Source: Paenibacillus flagellatus (lineage in GTDB: Bacteria; Bacillota; Bacilli; Paenibacillales; NBRC-103111). Taken from it: DNA of 64,000 nt. The stretch covers positions 310,001-374,000 of the forward strand of contig NZ_QJVJ01000003.1 in NCBI RefSeq assembly GCF_003217775.1, read 5' to 3'. The translations under genes were made by a program, and so were the position numbers. Shown here in pieces: positions 50,277-59,099 of the stretch; position 1 is the first letter of the stretch; every line of letters starts with the position of its first letter. Under the pieces are notes generated by a model, which saw only the letters and a list, made by a program, of their open reading frames with translations, did not search any database and had not been told where the DNA came from.

Positions 50277-50294
50277 AACTGTACCGGTACAGTT
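50277..50294. promoter_or_regulatory. 18-bp perfect palindrome, MocR operator candidate
   Basis: AACTGTACCGGTACAGTT is perfectly symmetric. It ends 21 bp before the MocR ATG and lies 15 bp upstream of the EamA -35 box: a position suited to repress the regulator's own gene and activate the exporter. Confidence 0.75.
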
Positions 50295-50314
50295 CGTCGA
50301 TGGGAGTGAAACGA

Positions 50315-51661
50315 ATGAACAAATATGCCGAACTGATGAACGAAATCGAGCGGCGGATCGAGGACGGATCGATTCGCGGCGGGCAGAAGCTTCCGTCGAT
50401 CCGCGATCTGTCGGACCGATACGGCTGCAGCAAAAGCACGGTCGTCCGCGCTTATGCGGAGCTGGAGAAACGCCATGTCGTCTATTCCGTTCCGCAAAGC
50501 GGATATTATGCCGTCTTGAAACGGGTCGAGGCGGACCGCCGTACGGAGACGCCGGTTCTCGACTTCTCTTCGCCCGCGCCCGACCCCGAGCTGTTTCCTT
50601 ACCTGGATTTTCAGCATTGCCTCAATAAGGCGATCGATACGTACCGACATCATCTGTTTACGTACGGCACCTCCCAGGGTCTTCCGTCGCTGCTCGCCGT
50701 GCTGGTCAAACATTTGGCGGACTATCAGGTATTCGCCCGTCCCGGCCAAATCGCGATCAGCTCGGGCGTCCAGCAGGCGCTGTCGATATTGTCGACGATG
50801 CCGTTCCCGGGCGGCCGAAGGACCGTTTTGCTGGAGCAGCCGAGCTACCGGATTTTGATCGAGCTGCTCGGGCTGCACGGCATCCCGGCCCAAGGCATCG
50901 TCCGCACCGAAAACGGCATCGATCTCGACGAGCTGGAGCGACTGTTCCGCACGGGCGACATCAAGATGTTTTATACGATTCCGCGCTTCCACAACCCGCT
51001 CGGCACGTCGTATGCGGAGAAGACGAAAAAGGCGATCGCCGAGCTCGCCGAACGCTACGGCGTCTATATCGTCGAAGACGATTATTTGGCCGACCTGGAA
51101 ACCGATTCGAAATCCGATCCGATTCACGCGTACGCGCCGTCCCGCGTCGTTTATTTGAAAAGCTACTCCAAAATGCTGTTCCCCGGGCTTCGGGTCGGCG
51201 TCGTCGTCCTTCCTCCGGAGCTGCAGGAGACGTTCGCCTTGTACAAGCGGCTGTCCGACATCGACAGCTCGATGCTCTCGCAGGCGGCTCTCGAAATTTA
51301 TATTCGAAGCGGCATGTTCGAGCGGCGCAAGCAAGCGATCCTCGCGTCCTACCGGGAACGCCTCGCGCGGCTGAACGAAGCGCTGGACGCCTGCAACGAT
51401 ACGAAGGACGTCCGCCACGCGCGGGTACGCGCCGGCGTCCATACGCACATCGAGCTTCCGGGGAGGGTCCATCTCCCTACGCTGTTCGACCGGCTGTACC
51501 GGCAAAAGCGGATCGTGCTGAAAGGGATCGACGCCGGCTATTTGGCCTCGTTCGAGAAACGCCCGATCGTGAAGCTGAGCATTACGCAGGTGGCGGAGGA
51601 CCGGATCGCGGACGGCGTCGCCGCGATATTCGACGAGATCCGCAAGTTTAAGAGCCGGTAA
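50315..51661 (+). CDS. MocR-subfamily GntR regulator with aminotransferase domain
   Basis: 448 residues from ATG 50315 (GGGAG 8 bp upstream). The winged helix is at about 1-70 (GGQKLPSIRDLSDRYGCSKS, TVVRAYAELEKRHVVYSVPQ). The remainder is a fold-type-I aminotransferase domain: SGVQQALSILSTM, YTIPRFHNPLGTSY, IVEDDYLADLE, and YLKSYSKMLFPGLRVGVV with the PLP-binding lysine. MocR proteins bind PLP, sometimes with an amino acid. Divergent from the EamA/epimerase operon, which it probably controls via the palindrome. Confidence 0.93.
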   Translation: MNKYAELMNEIERRIEDGSIRGGQKLPSIRDLSDRYGCSKSTVVRAYAELEKRHVVYSVPQSGYYAVLKRVEADRRTETPVLDFSSPAPDPELFPYLDFQHCLNKAIDTYRHHLFTYGTSQGLPSLLAVLVKHLADYQVFARPGQIAISSGVQQALSILSTMPFPGGRRTVLLEQPSYRILIELLGLHGIPAQGIVRTENGIDLDELERLFRTGDIKMFYTIPRFHNPLGTSYAEKTKKAIAELAERYGVYIVEDDYLADLETDSKSDPIHAYAPSRVVYLKSYSKMLFPGLRVGVVVLPPELQETFALYKRLSDIDSSMLSQAALEIYIRSGMFERRKQAILASYRERLARLNEALDACNDTKDVRHARVRAGVHTHIELPGRVHLPTLFDRLYRQKRIVLKGIDAGYLASFEKRPIVKLSITQVAEDRIADGVAAIFDEIRKFKSR

Positions 51662-51690
51662 CCCGACGTTTCGATCCGTCATCGGAAAAC

Positions 51691-51730
51691 AAAAAAAGCA
51701 TGGAACGAAACGTCGTTCGTCCCATGCTTT
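51691..51730. terminator. Bidirectional terminator between MocR and lipoprotein genes
   Basis: AAAGCATGG and CCATGCTTT are the outer arms with inner ACGAA/TTCGT; A-run on the plus strand side gives a seven-T tail on the minus strand. Confidence 0.85.
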
Positions 51731-51743
51731 CGCCGCTTCCGGC

Positions 51744-52673
51744 TTACTGCGCCGCACCTACGGGCTTCGCTTCGAGCGCTTCCTTCGGCACCGCGATTTC
51801 CTTGATATTGTTGTAGCCGGTATACGTGCCGTCGATTTGCTGCACGAGCTTCACCGTTTGGCCTTGCACGTCCATATCGAGGTCCATGCTGACGTTCATC
51901 GTTTTCGGATAAAACGTCTTTTTATCGATGCCGAACGCGTATTCGACCTTCTTGATCTTCATCGCGTCCGCGCTCTGCTTCAGCATCTCCCCGAGCTCGG
52001 GATCGCTGCCCATATTGGCGGCGATCTCGTTGCGGATGAATTCGTTGAACTTGTCGCCGCTGGCCGACAGCTTGACGACGTATTGGTCTCCGCTTTCGTC
52101 CATCGTGAAATCGTTCGCGAACGGCTTCATCTTCTCCAATTGCTTCGTCGGATCCATCTGGTTGCCGGACATGGCGCTCATGATCTGGTTCATCTGCTCG
52201 GCCGGCAGCTTCATCCATTGACCGGTAGTCGGCTCTTTCATGAAAAACCCGTCCTTCGTCAAGTACATCTCCATCTTGACGTCCTGGCCGGCCATGTTCA
52301 TCGAGATCGCCTGCTTGAACGACATCGTCGGCTTCATGACGACGTCCATGTCGATTTTCGACTGAATATCCATTTTATCGGCGCCTTGCTCGATCGTCTG
52401 CTTCATATTCATGTTAACCGTGACGCTTTCCAGCTTCGCGCTTTCTTCGACCGTCTTCGCGTACACGTCGGCGGCCGTTTTCAAGGCCGGCGTTTGCGGC
52501 GCTTTCGACTGGTCGCCCGATTTGGCCGACGTCTCCGCATTGGGCGCGGATGCGACCGGTTTCGTCTCGCCCGGATCCGCGGGCTTCTGGCCGCATGCCG
52601 AGACGACGGCGATGCAGACCGCGCACAGGACGGTTCCCGCCGTTTTTTTCCATGCTTTTGTTTTCGTTGTCAT
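51744..52673 (-). CDS. Lipoprotein of the DUF6612/LppX-like type
   Basis: 309 residues from ATG 52673 (GGAGAG). Signal peptide with lipobox VVSAC, then a Pro/Ala/Ser linker. The mature part is a half-barrel of alternating strands: AKLESVTVNMNMKQTIEQG, MDVVMKPTMSFKQAISMNM, DVKMEMYLTKDGFFMKEPTT and SMDLDMDVQGQTVKLVQQ. This fits DUF6612-type lipoproteins that resemble LppX/LolA folds. It probably binds a hydrophobic ligand at the outer face of the membrane; unproven. Confidence 0.85.
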   Translation of the reverse strand: MTTKTKAWKKTAGTVLCAVCIAVVSACGQKPADPGETKPVASAPNAETSAKSGDQSKAPQTPALKTAADVYAKTVEESAKLESVTVNMNMKQTIEQGADKMDIQSKIDMDVVMKPTMSFKQAISMNMAGQDVKMEMYLTKDGFFMKEPTTGQWMKLPAEQMNQIMSAMSGNQMDPTKQLEKMKPFANDFTMDESGDQYVVKLSASGDKFNEFIRNEIAANMGSDPELGEMLKQSADAMKIKKVEYAFGIDKKTFYPKTMNVSMDLDMDVQGQTVKLVQQIDGTYTGYNNIKEIAVPKEALEAKPVGAAQ

Positions 52674-52751
52674 CTGTAGTTTCTCTCCTCTCTCTATCCG
52701 AAGATGAAGTTTACCATAGGTTGGAAATGGGGCGCATGGGGCTTTTGCCCC

Positions 52752-52783
52752 AAAAAAAAGGGAGGCCCCGGCCGGAGCCTCTC
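52752..52783 (-). terminator. Terminator of the DUF-like membrane protein gene
   Basis: Stem GGAGAGGC/GGCCTCC around GC-rich loop; eight T follow on the minus strand. Confidence 0.75.
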
Positions 52784-52816
52784 CGTTTCCGGGGCTGCAA
52801 GACCCGGCTTGAGCCG

Positions 52817-53317
52817 TTACGTCTCCTTCTTTCGACCGACGAGCAGCAGTGCGCCGAGCACCAAAATCGCCACCGCGGCGAGCGGCTGGCCCGCTAGCCG
52901 ACCGAGCACCGCTCCGGCCGAAAACACGACGAAAAACAAGACGGACAGCACGACTAAGATGTTGATCGGAATCAACAGCCATTTGTTTCGGCCGCCGAAC
53001 CAATAAAACTCGAACAGCCCGACCGCGACGGCCATAATGAACCCAGGCCACATCGTTCCCCAGCTGTCGAAAATCATCGATATTTGACATACGATTCCTG
53101 ACGTAAACAGAATGCCGCCCGGGATAAGAAGCCCGATTCCTTTACGCCCGACCATGGAGAAGTACATCCAGTGAAAAAACAACCCGAGCGGGATGACGAA
53201 CAAGCTTGGCCAAAAATAAGCGAATATCGTGCCCGGCCCGTATGTATCCCCACGATTCAAAAACAAGTAGGCGCCCAGCAGCATGAGCACCGCCCCCGCA
53301 ATCGCCCTGAACTTCAT
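52817..53317 (-). CDS. Predicted membrane protein (LiaI/DUF5668-like)
   Basis: 166 residues from ATG 53317 (AAGGAGG). About six short hydrophobic segments: MLLGAYLFLNRG, SLFVIPLGLFFHWMY, GILFTSGIVCQIS, FIMAVAVGLFEFYWF, WLLIPINILVVLSVLFFVVF, AVAILVLGALLLVG. The lay-out resembles LiaI/LiaF transmembrane regions. No catalytic motif is seen. Lies 143 bp upstream of the lipoprotein gene on the same strand, behind its own terminator. Function unknown. Confidence 0.82.
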   Translation of the reverse strand: MKFRAIAGAVLMLLGAYLFLNRGDTYGPGTIFAYFWPSLFVIPLGLFFHWMYFSMVGRKGIGLLIPGGILFTSGIVCQISMIFDSWGTMWPGFIMAVAVGLFEFYWFGGRNKWLLIPINILVVLSVLFFVVFSAGAVLGRLAGQPLAAVAILVLGALLLVGRKKET

Positions 53318-53480
53318 GTTCCCACTCCTCCTTTCTCCGATTTGAATGAACCACGTGTGGATTGTATCATATCCCGGTGCAATCGGTCCTCCTTCTCGAG
53401 GGGATGCCGGCACTGGACCAAAGTCCAGTATCGCGGGCTGGGGTCCGGCGAGCGAGACGGCCGGCATTCGCCAAGGAAAA

Positions 53481-53502
53481 AAGACCGCGGACATGCGGTC
53501 TT
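53481..53502 (-). terminator. Terminator of the MFS gene at 53571
   Basis: AAGACCGC and GCGGTCTT form the stem, with TTTTTTCC after it on the minus strand. Confidence 0.88.
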
Positions 53503-53570
53503 CATTAAGCGGCGCCATCGTGTTCGAGGATCGGATTCGTTTCGATTAATGCCATTAAACATTCATCGCA

Positions 53571-54905
53571 TTAACCTTCGGCTTGGACGCCTTCCGCCTT
53601 CGCCGCGCGGTTTCCCCGCAGGAAGAACAGCGCGATCAGCGCGAACGACAGCACCCCGTAACCGATCACCATCCGCTTCAAACCGATCGTATCGAGCAAA
53701 AGCCCGGTGCCGAGCAGGACGACCTGGAACATGACGCGATCGAGCATCCCGCGGAACGAGAAAAAGCGGCCGTGAAACGGTTTCGGGATATGTCGCTGAA
53801 ACATCGTCGAGGCAACGGGAAAAAAACAGCCCGCCGCCAACCCGAACAGTCCGAACGATACCATCGACCATAGGCGCGAGTCGGCAAACGCCAGCAGGCA
53901 CAGGGCGGCCGCCACGAGTGCCGCGAACGCAAACAAACGGGTTAAAGGGTTGCCTCCGTCGCCGAGCTTTTTCACCAAAAAACCGGCCGCGATAAAGCTG
54001 ATTCCTTCCACGGCGTACAGCAGACCTTTGATTTGGGAGTCGTGCTGCAGCTCGCTTATATTAATGATCATCAGATTAAAAGCGCCTATGAACAGCGTCG
54101 GCACGAGCGAAAGCCATAGCACGGCGACGACGATCGGCTGCGCGCGAAGCACCGGCAGCAGCGCCTTGAAGCCGCCGCCGCTTCGGGCCGCGGCATCGGC
54201 ATCGGACGAGTCTCCCGCCTCGCCAACTGAAGCCTCCTCTTCTTTCCCCAAACTCTCCGTCGCTTCCTTCCGGTTTACGGCGGCCGCTGCTGATATTTGC
54301 GGCTTGGCCATTCGTTCGGACCCGCTCGTTCCCGCTTCTTTCCCGGCTTCCGGCACGTTCAGGAACCAAGTGGCCGCCAGCAGCGCGATATAAGCGATGA
54401 AGGAGCCGATATACAATCCTTTCAAGCTCATGACTGCCAGCATCAGCCCTGCCAGCGTCGTACCGAGTATTCGCGCCAGCGTGCCGGCGTTCATATGGAC
54501 GCCGTTCAGCGCCAGCAGCTCGCTTTCCTTGACGACGAGCGGTATGACCGACTGCAGCGCGGGAAAATAAAAGGCGGCGGCCATCTGCAGCGTCACCGCG
54601 AACAGCACCATCCACCAAACCGAATCGAAATAAAGCGCCGCGAACATGAAGCAAACGCTGACGATCCGTCCGGCGCCGGACAGCATCAGCACCTTCTTTT
54701 TCGATGTCGAGTCGATGACGCGTCCGGCCCATGGCGCGATCAATACCCCGGCGAGCAAGCCGGTAAACAAAATCAGCGACTTCACAAAGTCGGATGGGAT
54801 TTTTTGCTGCATAAACTCCAAATTGGCGATGATCGACATCCACAGCCCGAGCCCCGCCACGAACTCGCCGGACAAGACGATCCAAACGTTCCGGTTTCTC
54901 CACAT
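53571..54905 (-). CDS. MFS transporter (12 TMS, DHA3-like)
   Basis: 444 residues. Twelve membrane helices with a long hydrophilic central loop (about 190-240; Glu/Ala/Ser rich) containing the usual MFS split. WAGRVIDSTSKKKVLMLSGA is the motif A loop. It resembles macrolide-efflux/lysophospholipid-type DHA3 carriers such as those in Bacillus. The ATG follows AAGGAG; it lies 81 bp behind ypsA on the same strand. The substrate is unknown. Confidence 0.9.
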   Translation of the reverse strand: MWRNRNVWIVLSGEFVAGLGLWMSIIANLEFMQQKIPSDFVKSLILFTGLLAGVLIAPWAGRVIDSTSKKKVLMLSGAGRIVSVCFMFAALYFDSVWWMVLFAVTLQMAAAFYFPALQSVIPLVVKESELLALNGVHMNAGTLARILGTTLAGLMLAVMSLKGLYIGSFIAYIALLAATWFLNVPEAGKEAGTSGSERMAKPQISAAAAVNRKEATESLGKEEEASVGEAGDSSDADAAARSGGGFKALLPVLRAQPIVVAVLWLSLVPTLFIGAFNLMIINISELQHDSQIKGLLYAVEGISFIAAGFLVKKLGDGGNPLTRLFAFAALVAAALCLLAFADSRLWSMVSFGLFGLAAGCFFPVASTMFQRHIPKPFHGRFFSFRGMLDRVMFQVVLLGTGLLLDTIGLKRMVIGYGVLSFALIALFFLRGNRAAKAEGVQAEG

Positions 54906-54986
54906 GCGGTCCTTTTCTCCTTCTCTTGCGGCCTGCGCCTCTCGCTCCCGGCATCGTCCTTCCCGCTCCTCGGGGGGAAGCGCGCC

Positions 54987-55586
54987 TCAATCCGGCTCGA
55001 AATCCGGCTCTCCCCGTTCCGGCGGCGGTTCGTCGTACCGGTCCGCTTCTTCATCCGCGATGGCTTGCACGTCCTCCGACACGATGCCGATGATGCGGTA
55101 CCCGTCGCGGGCTTGTTTTTTCAACGCTCTTTCCTTGTAAAACCGCGGACTTCCTTCCCCCGCGTCCTCGTCATAAAACAAAATGATGCCTTCGGTTTTG
55201 CGGAACAGCAATTCGTCCCGCGCCTGCAGCTGCCACGCCCCGGCATACGGCTGCTTGCTGACGGCGCCGTAATAGTCGACACGCTTCAAAATATCCCGAT
55301 AGTACGTTTGCCTTTCTTCCTTCCACTTCTCTTCCGGGTTCGCGTAAGCCGTCAAAATCGACAGCTTCAGCTGCGGAAACCGCTTTTTCAGCTCGATGAC
55401 GACCTCGCACGCCCATAAGTCGACGCCGTACTGGCCCGGCGTAACGACCCATTCCAGCCCTTCCTCGGCAAGCGGAACCAGCTTGCGGGCGATCGCCTTT
55501 TTAATGTAGACGATCCCTTTATGCTTTTCGTCGAAAATTTGCAGCTCGTGGGCGCGATAGCCCGTGACGAGTACGTTTTTCATCAT
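54987..55586 (-). CDS. ypsA: YpsA/DUF1273 (SLOG-domain) protein
   Basis: 199 residues from ATG 55586 (AAGGGG; a second ATG follows directly). KNVLVTGYRAHELQIFDEKH is the YpsA opening, WVVTPGQYGVDLWACEVVIELK the SLOG nucleotide-ligand loop and EGIILFYDEDAGEGSPRFYK the end of the core. In B. subtilis and Staphylococcus, YpsA influences cell division. A C-terminal acidic tail (DEPPPERGEPDFEPD) is an addition. Confidence 0.92.
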   Translation of the reverse strand: MMKNVLVTGYRAHELQIFDEKHKGIVYIKKAIARKLVPLAEEGLEWVVTPGQYGVDLWACEVVIELKKRFPQLKLSILTAYANPEEKWKEERQTYYRDILKRVDYYGAVSKQPYAGAWQLQARDELLFRKTEGIILFYDEDAGEGSPRFYKERALKKQARDGYRIIGIVSEDVQAIADEEADRYDEPPPERGEPDFEPD

Positions 55587-55770
55587 TCGAATCCCCTTGC
55601 GGCGGCAAACTGAAGACAGCCCGACCGTTATCAGTATGACTATACCGGACGCCGCCTCCCGTGACAACACCCAAAAAACGCGACCGCGGCGAGAGCGGAC
55701 GATCACGGGTGAGCCGATGCGATCGGGGAAATACCGGCGCCGATTCGAAGGTACGCCGTTTTAGGCGAAC

Positions 55771-55798
55771 AAAAAAACGCCCGGATCTATTCCGGGCG
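55771..55798 (-). terminator. Terminator of the Tat-exported phosphoesterase gene
   Basis: CGCCCGGA and TCCGGGCG form the stem; seven T follow on the minus strand. Confidence 0.92.
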
Positions 55799-55809
55799 CC
55801 TCGCGCCGA

Positions 55810-57009
55810 TTAATCGGCCGTCAAATCGATGCCGTAGTCTTTGGCGAACACCATATGCGTCTCGACGTCCACGTCCGGGCCGGCCATGCGCAGGTTGAAG
55901 ACGCGCGCGCCCCTCAGCCGGTTTTTGTCCGCCCCGGGCAGTCCGTACGTGCCGAAGCCGACGCTGCCCGCATACCCGAGCAGGATGCCGAAATAGTTGC
56001 CCGCATACGTATTGACGTGATCGTGGCCGCAAAACACGCCCTTCACGTCGCCGCGCTCGAGCATCGCCGCGAACATGCCGCTATTGAACGGCCCCGGGCA
56101 TTCGTCCTCGTTCCGCTCGCCCGTAATCGCATGCTTCGCCGCCGCCGCGGCGTGATGCGCATCCGTCCGACCGTCCACGCTGCCGTACCACATATGGCGG
56201 AATTCCCACAGCGGGATATGGATGAACAGCAGCGACGGTATTTTGCGGCCGTACTGCCGCTCGAGCTTCTTCGACGTTTCGCAATACCAGCCGACCTGGT
56301 CGTAGCGAAGCCAATCCCACGTCGGATATCCATCGAAGCCTTGCCCGGCGATCGACTCGGGCGCATACCGGCCGCTGTCCATCAGCCAGACGTTGAACGC
56401 CGGCTCGCCTCCGCGAGGTCCGCCGATCAGCACGTTCATGTTGCCGGTTCCGGTCACGCCGCCGGCGCCGGGCTCGTTCAAATTGTACTTGTACGCCATG
56501 TAAAGACGCAGCATCGCTTCCTCGTTCAGCCCGCTGTTCGGCGTCGAATCCTCGTCATGGTTGCCGAACGTAATCGCCCACGGAATGCCTCGCTCCTCCA
56601 TCGGCCGGGCGATATGCCCGATCGCCCGCTCCACCTCGGACGGCGTGTCGGTGCCGCCCGTAATGTTGTCCCCGTTCAGCACGACGAAGCCGGGCTTCTC
56701 CGCGTCCAGCACCTTCTCCATCAGCTCCACCGTGCGCGGGTCGATGTCCTCGTCGTCCTGTGAATCGTTAAACTGGACGATCTTGAACGTTCCGTCATCC
56801 GCGAAGCGGAGCTTGATGTTGCCGTGCGGCTTGTCGCGGTCCGGCTTCCGCCCGCCTTCCGCTTCTTCGTCCGGCTTCGCCGCGGCCTGCCCGGGAAACA
56901 GCCCCGAGGTCAGCCCGGCGGCGCCCGCCGTCAGCGCGATCGCGCTCATCCCGCCCATTTTCAAAAAGCGGCGCCTGCCCACCTTCTTCAAGTCGTCTCC
57001 GTGCATCAT
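55810..57009 (-). CDS. Tat-exported calcineurin-like phosphoesterase
   Basis: 399 residues from ATG 57009 (GGAGG). VGRRRFLKMGG is a twin-arginine motif, followed by a hydrophobic core and PGQAAAKP. Metal motifs: VQFNDSQDD (in place of DxH), VLNGDNITGG, FGNHDED, FIHIPLWEF (His) and VFCGHDHVNTY. This layout fits phosphodiesterases of the purple-acid-phosphatase-like PPD group. Exported folded, as is normal for metalloenzymes that load metal inside. Monocistronic. Independent of the larger phosphoesterase at 16156, which uses the Sec route. Confidence 0.9.
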   Translation of the reverse strand: MMHGDDLKKVGRRRFLKMGGMSAIALTAGAAGLTSGLFPGQAAAKPDEEAEGGRKPDRDKPHGNIKLRFADDGTFKIVQFNDSQDDEDIDPRTVELMEKVLDAEKPGFVVLNGDNITGGTDTPSEVERAIGHIARPMEERGIPWAITFGNHDEDSTPNSGLNEEAMLRLYMAYKYNLNEPGAGGVTGTGNMNVLIGGPRGGEPAFNVWLMDSGRYAPESIAGQGFDGYPTWDWLRYDQVGWYCETSKKLERQYGRKIPSLLFIHIPLWEFRHMWYGSVDGRTDAHHAAAAAKHAITGERNEDECPGPFNSGMFAAMLERGDVKGVFCGHDHVNTYAGNYFGILLGYAGSVGFGTYGLPGADKNRLRGARVFNLRMAGPDVDVETHMVFAKDYGIDLTAD

Positions 57010-57187
57010 CCCGATTCCTCCCGCTCGTTCGTTTATCGATGTCTGTACGCCGCTGTCCGACCTAATGCCAGCATAGCCGACGACATTCACGATGCTGTTA
57101 ACGGGAAGTGAAAGGTTCGTAAAGACGGAGAAATGAATCGGACGTCCCGGTTCCGGGGAACCAAGCCGCCCGACCGAAATCGGCGCA

Positions 57188-58072
57188 TTAGGTCCGCCCC
57201 GCCGCATGAGCGGCCGAACCGGCGCTCTTCGCCCGATTGACCCAATAAATGCCGACGCAGATAAGCGCTCCGCCCGCGCCTACGTACCAGTCCACCTTCT
57301 CGCCGAGCAGCAGCCAGCTGAAAAAAACGCCGAACAGCGGCACCAGGAACAAGTAAGCGCTCGTCTTCGCCGGATCGCCGTTCCTCAGCAAATAGTACCA
57401 CAGCGAAAATTGGACGACGGAGCACATGACGGCGAGCCAAAGCACGACCGCCACCGATGCAGGGGTGAAAATAAAAACCGGGTGCTCCGCCGCCGCGCTC
57501 AGGACGAGCAGTGCGATTCCGCCGGCCAGCATCTGATAGGCGGCGAGCACGTTCATGTCGAAGGCGGGCCCCCACCGTTTGACGAGCAGCGTGGCGGCCG
57601 CGAAACACGCCGCACCCGCGAAGGCGATCCACGTCCCCGGCTGGATGCTGCCGACGCGGAAGCCGAACGTGACGGCGACGCCGGCGATGCCGGCCGCTAC
57701 TCCGAGCCATTGCCGGCCGGTGTAAGACGCCTTCGCGAACAGCGTGCCGAACACGATGACGAGCAGCGGATTCGTACACGTGATAATGGCGGATTCGCCG
57801 GACGAAATCCACCTCATGCTGTAATAGCAGCAGCCCATGACGCCGGCGGACTGAATCAAGCCGATCGCGGCCGCCTGCAGCCACTGTTTCCCGCCTCGCG
57901 GACGCGGCTTGTTCGCGACGAGTGCGGCGAGCAGACCGCCCGCCACGACGAAGCGGATGCCCGTCATCAGAAACGGCGGCGCATAAGCAAGGCCGATTTT
58001 GCCGACCGGAAAGGCAACGCCCATCAGAAGCGTCGTAAAGACGACAAGTGTGAAGTAACGGATCGGGTTCAT
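57188..58072 (-). CDS. EamA/DMT-family transporter
   Basis: 294 residues, ten helices in two EamA units: TTLLMGVAFPVGKIGLAYAP/PFLMTGIRFVVAGGLLAALV begins repeat one; SLWYYLLRNGDPAKTSAYLF/LVPLFGVFFSWLLLGEKVDW is in repeat two. GGAGG precedes the ATG. It is divergent from a LysR-type regulator with about 120 bp between. The pair probably forms an inducible exporter unit. Substrate unknown. Confidence 0.92.
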   Translation of the reverse strand: MNPIRYFTLVVFTTLLMGVAFPVGKIGLAYAPPFLMTGIRFVVAGGLLAALVANKPRPRGGKQWLQAAAIGLIQSAGVMGCCYYSMRWISSGESAIITCTNPLLVIVFGTLFAKASYTGRQWLGVAAGIAGVAVTFGFRVGSIQPGTWIAFAGAACFAAATLLVKRWGPAFDMNVLAAYQMLAGGIALLVLSAAAEHPVFIFTPASVAVVLWLAVMCSVVQFSLWYYLLRNGDPAKTSAYLFLVPLFGVFFSWLLLGEKVDWYVGAGGALICVGIYWVNRAKSAGSAAHAAGRT

Positions 58073-58105
58073 CGGAACGACCTCCTACGCTTGAGATGCT
58101 CTTTA

Positions 58106-58135
58106 TTGTAAGGGAGGTCCGGTTTTATGTATAAT
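58106..58135 (+). promoter_or_regulatory. Sigma-A promoter of the LysR-SNF2 operon
   Basis: TTGTAA (58106-58111), 18-bp spacer, TATAAT (58130-58135). Confidence 0.65.
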
Positions 58136-58158
58136 GATTGTTAGAGATTACGGCAATC
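58136..58158. promoter_or_regulatory. Inverted repeat GATTG-N13-CAATC, LysR site candidate
   Basis: GATTG (58136-58140) and CAATC (58154-58158) directly follow the -10 box, placed to give autorepression and contain the T-N11-A-like symmetry usual for LysR proteins. Confidence 0.5.
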
Positions 58159-58193
58159 AGTTTGAGTGATAGCAAAGACAGGGAGGCTCATTT

Positions 58194-59099
58194 ATGGAAA
58201 GCGCGGATTTGCGCGTCTTCCGGGCGGTAGCCCGCGAAGGCTCGATTACGAAAGCCGCCTTGCGGCTCGGCTACGTCCAGTCCAACGTAACCGCACGCAT
58301 CCGTCAGCTCGAAGCCGAGCTCGATACGGAGCTGTTCGTCCGGCATAACCGCGGCGTGACGCTGTCCGCCAGCGGCCGGACGCTGCTCGCCTACGCCGAC
58401 AAAATCGTCGGTCTGCTCGACGAGGCGACCCAGGCGCTCACCTCCTCCGACGAGCCGGCCGGCCCGCTCGCCATCGGATCGACGCAGACGGCTGCCGCGG
58501 TCCGGCTGCCGAAGCTGCTCGCCTCCTATTACGAATCGTATCCGAACGTCCGCTTGTCGCTGTCGACCGGACACACCCAGACTTTGCTGGAACAGGTGCT
58601 TCATTACGAGTTGGACGGCTCCTTCATCGGCTGCGAGTGCGATCATCCGGAGCTCCGGGCCATCCCCGCCTTCGAGGAAGAGCTTGCCATCGTATCGGCG
58701 GCATCGGTCGCCGATTGGGCGGAAGCCGTGACGAAGCCGATTCTCGTATTCGCCAAAGGCTGCTCGTACCGGGACGTCCTCGATCGATGGCTGTCGGTCA
58801 ACGGGCTGACCCAGTCGGTGATGATGGAGTTCGGTATGCTGGAAGCGATCGTGGGCGGCGTGACGGCCGGGCTCGGCATTTCGATGCTGCCGAAATCGGT
58901 CGTCCGGAAGCAGGTGGCGGAAGGACTCGTCCGCATCCATGACGTTCCGGAGCCGTTTCGGTACATGAAGACCGAGTTCGTCATGCGCAAAGATTCGTTC
59001 GTCAGCAGCGCCCTGCAGGCGTTCATCGCGATGCTGCCCGGCGGCGGCGTGCAGCCGGAATCCCGATTAAGCGATGTCGAGAAAGGAACGGGAACATGA
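58194..59099 (+). CDS. LysR-family transcriptional regulator
   Basis: 301 residues. Helix-turn-helix at 1-60: LRVFRAVAREGSITKAALRL, GYVQSNVTARIRQLEAELDT, ELFVRHNRG. The effector domain follows, with GPLAIGSTQTAAAVRLPKLL and GVTAGLGISMLPKSVV. GGGAGG precedes the ATG. Stop overlaps the SNF2 gene start as ATGA. It is divergent from an EamA gene, the typical target for such a regulator. Confidence 0.93.
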   Translation: MESADLRVFRAVAREGSITKAALRLGYVQSNVTARIRQLEAELDTELFVRHNRGVTLSASGRTLLAYADKIVGLLDEATQALTSSDEPAGPLAIGSTQTAAAVRLPKLLASYYESYPNVRLSLSTGHTQTLLEQVLHYELDGSFIGCECDHPELRAIPAFEEELAIVSAASVADWAEAVTKPILVFAKGCSYRDVLDRWLSVNGLTQSVMMEFGMLEAIVGGVTAGLGISMLPKSVVRKQVAEGLVRIHDVPEPFRYMKTEFVMRKDSFVSSALQAFIAMLPGGGVQPESRLSDVEKGTGT

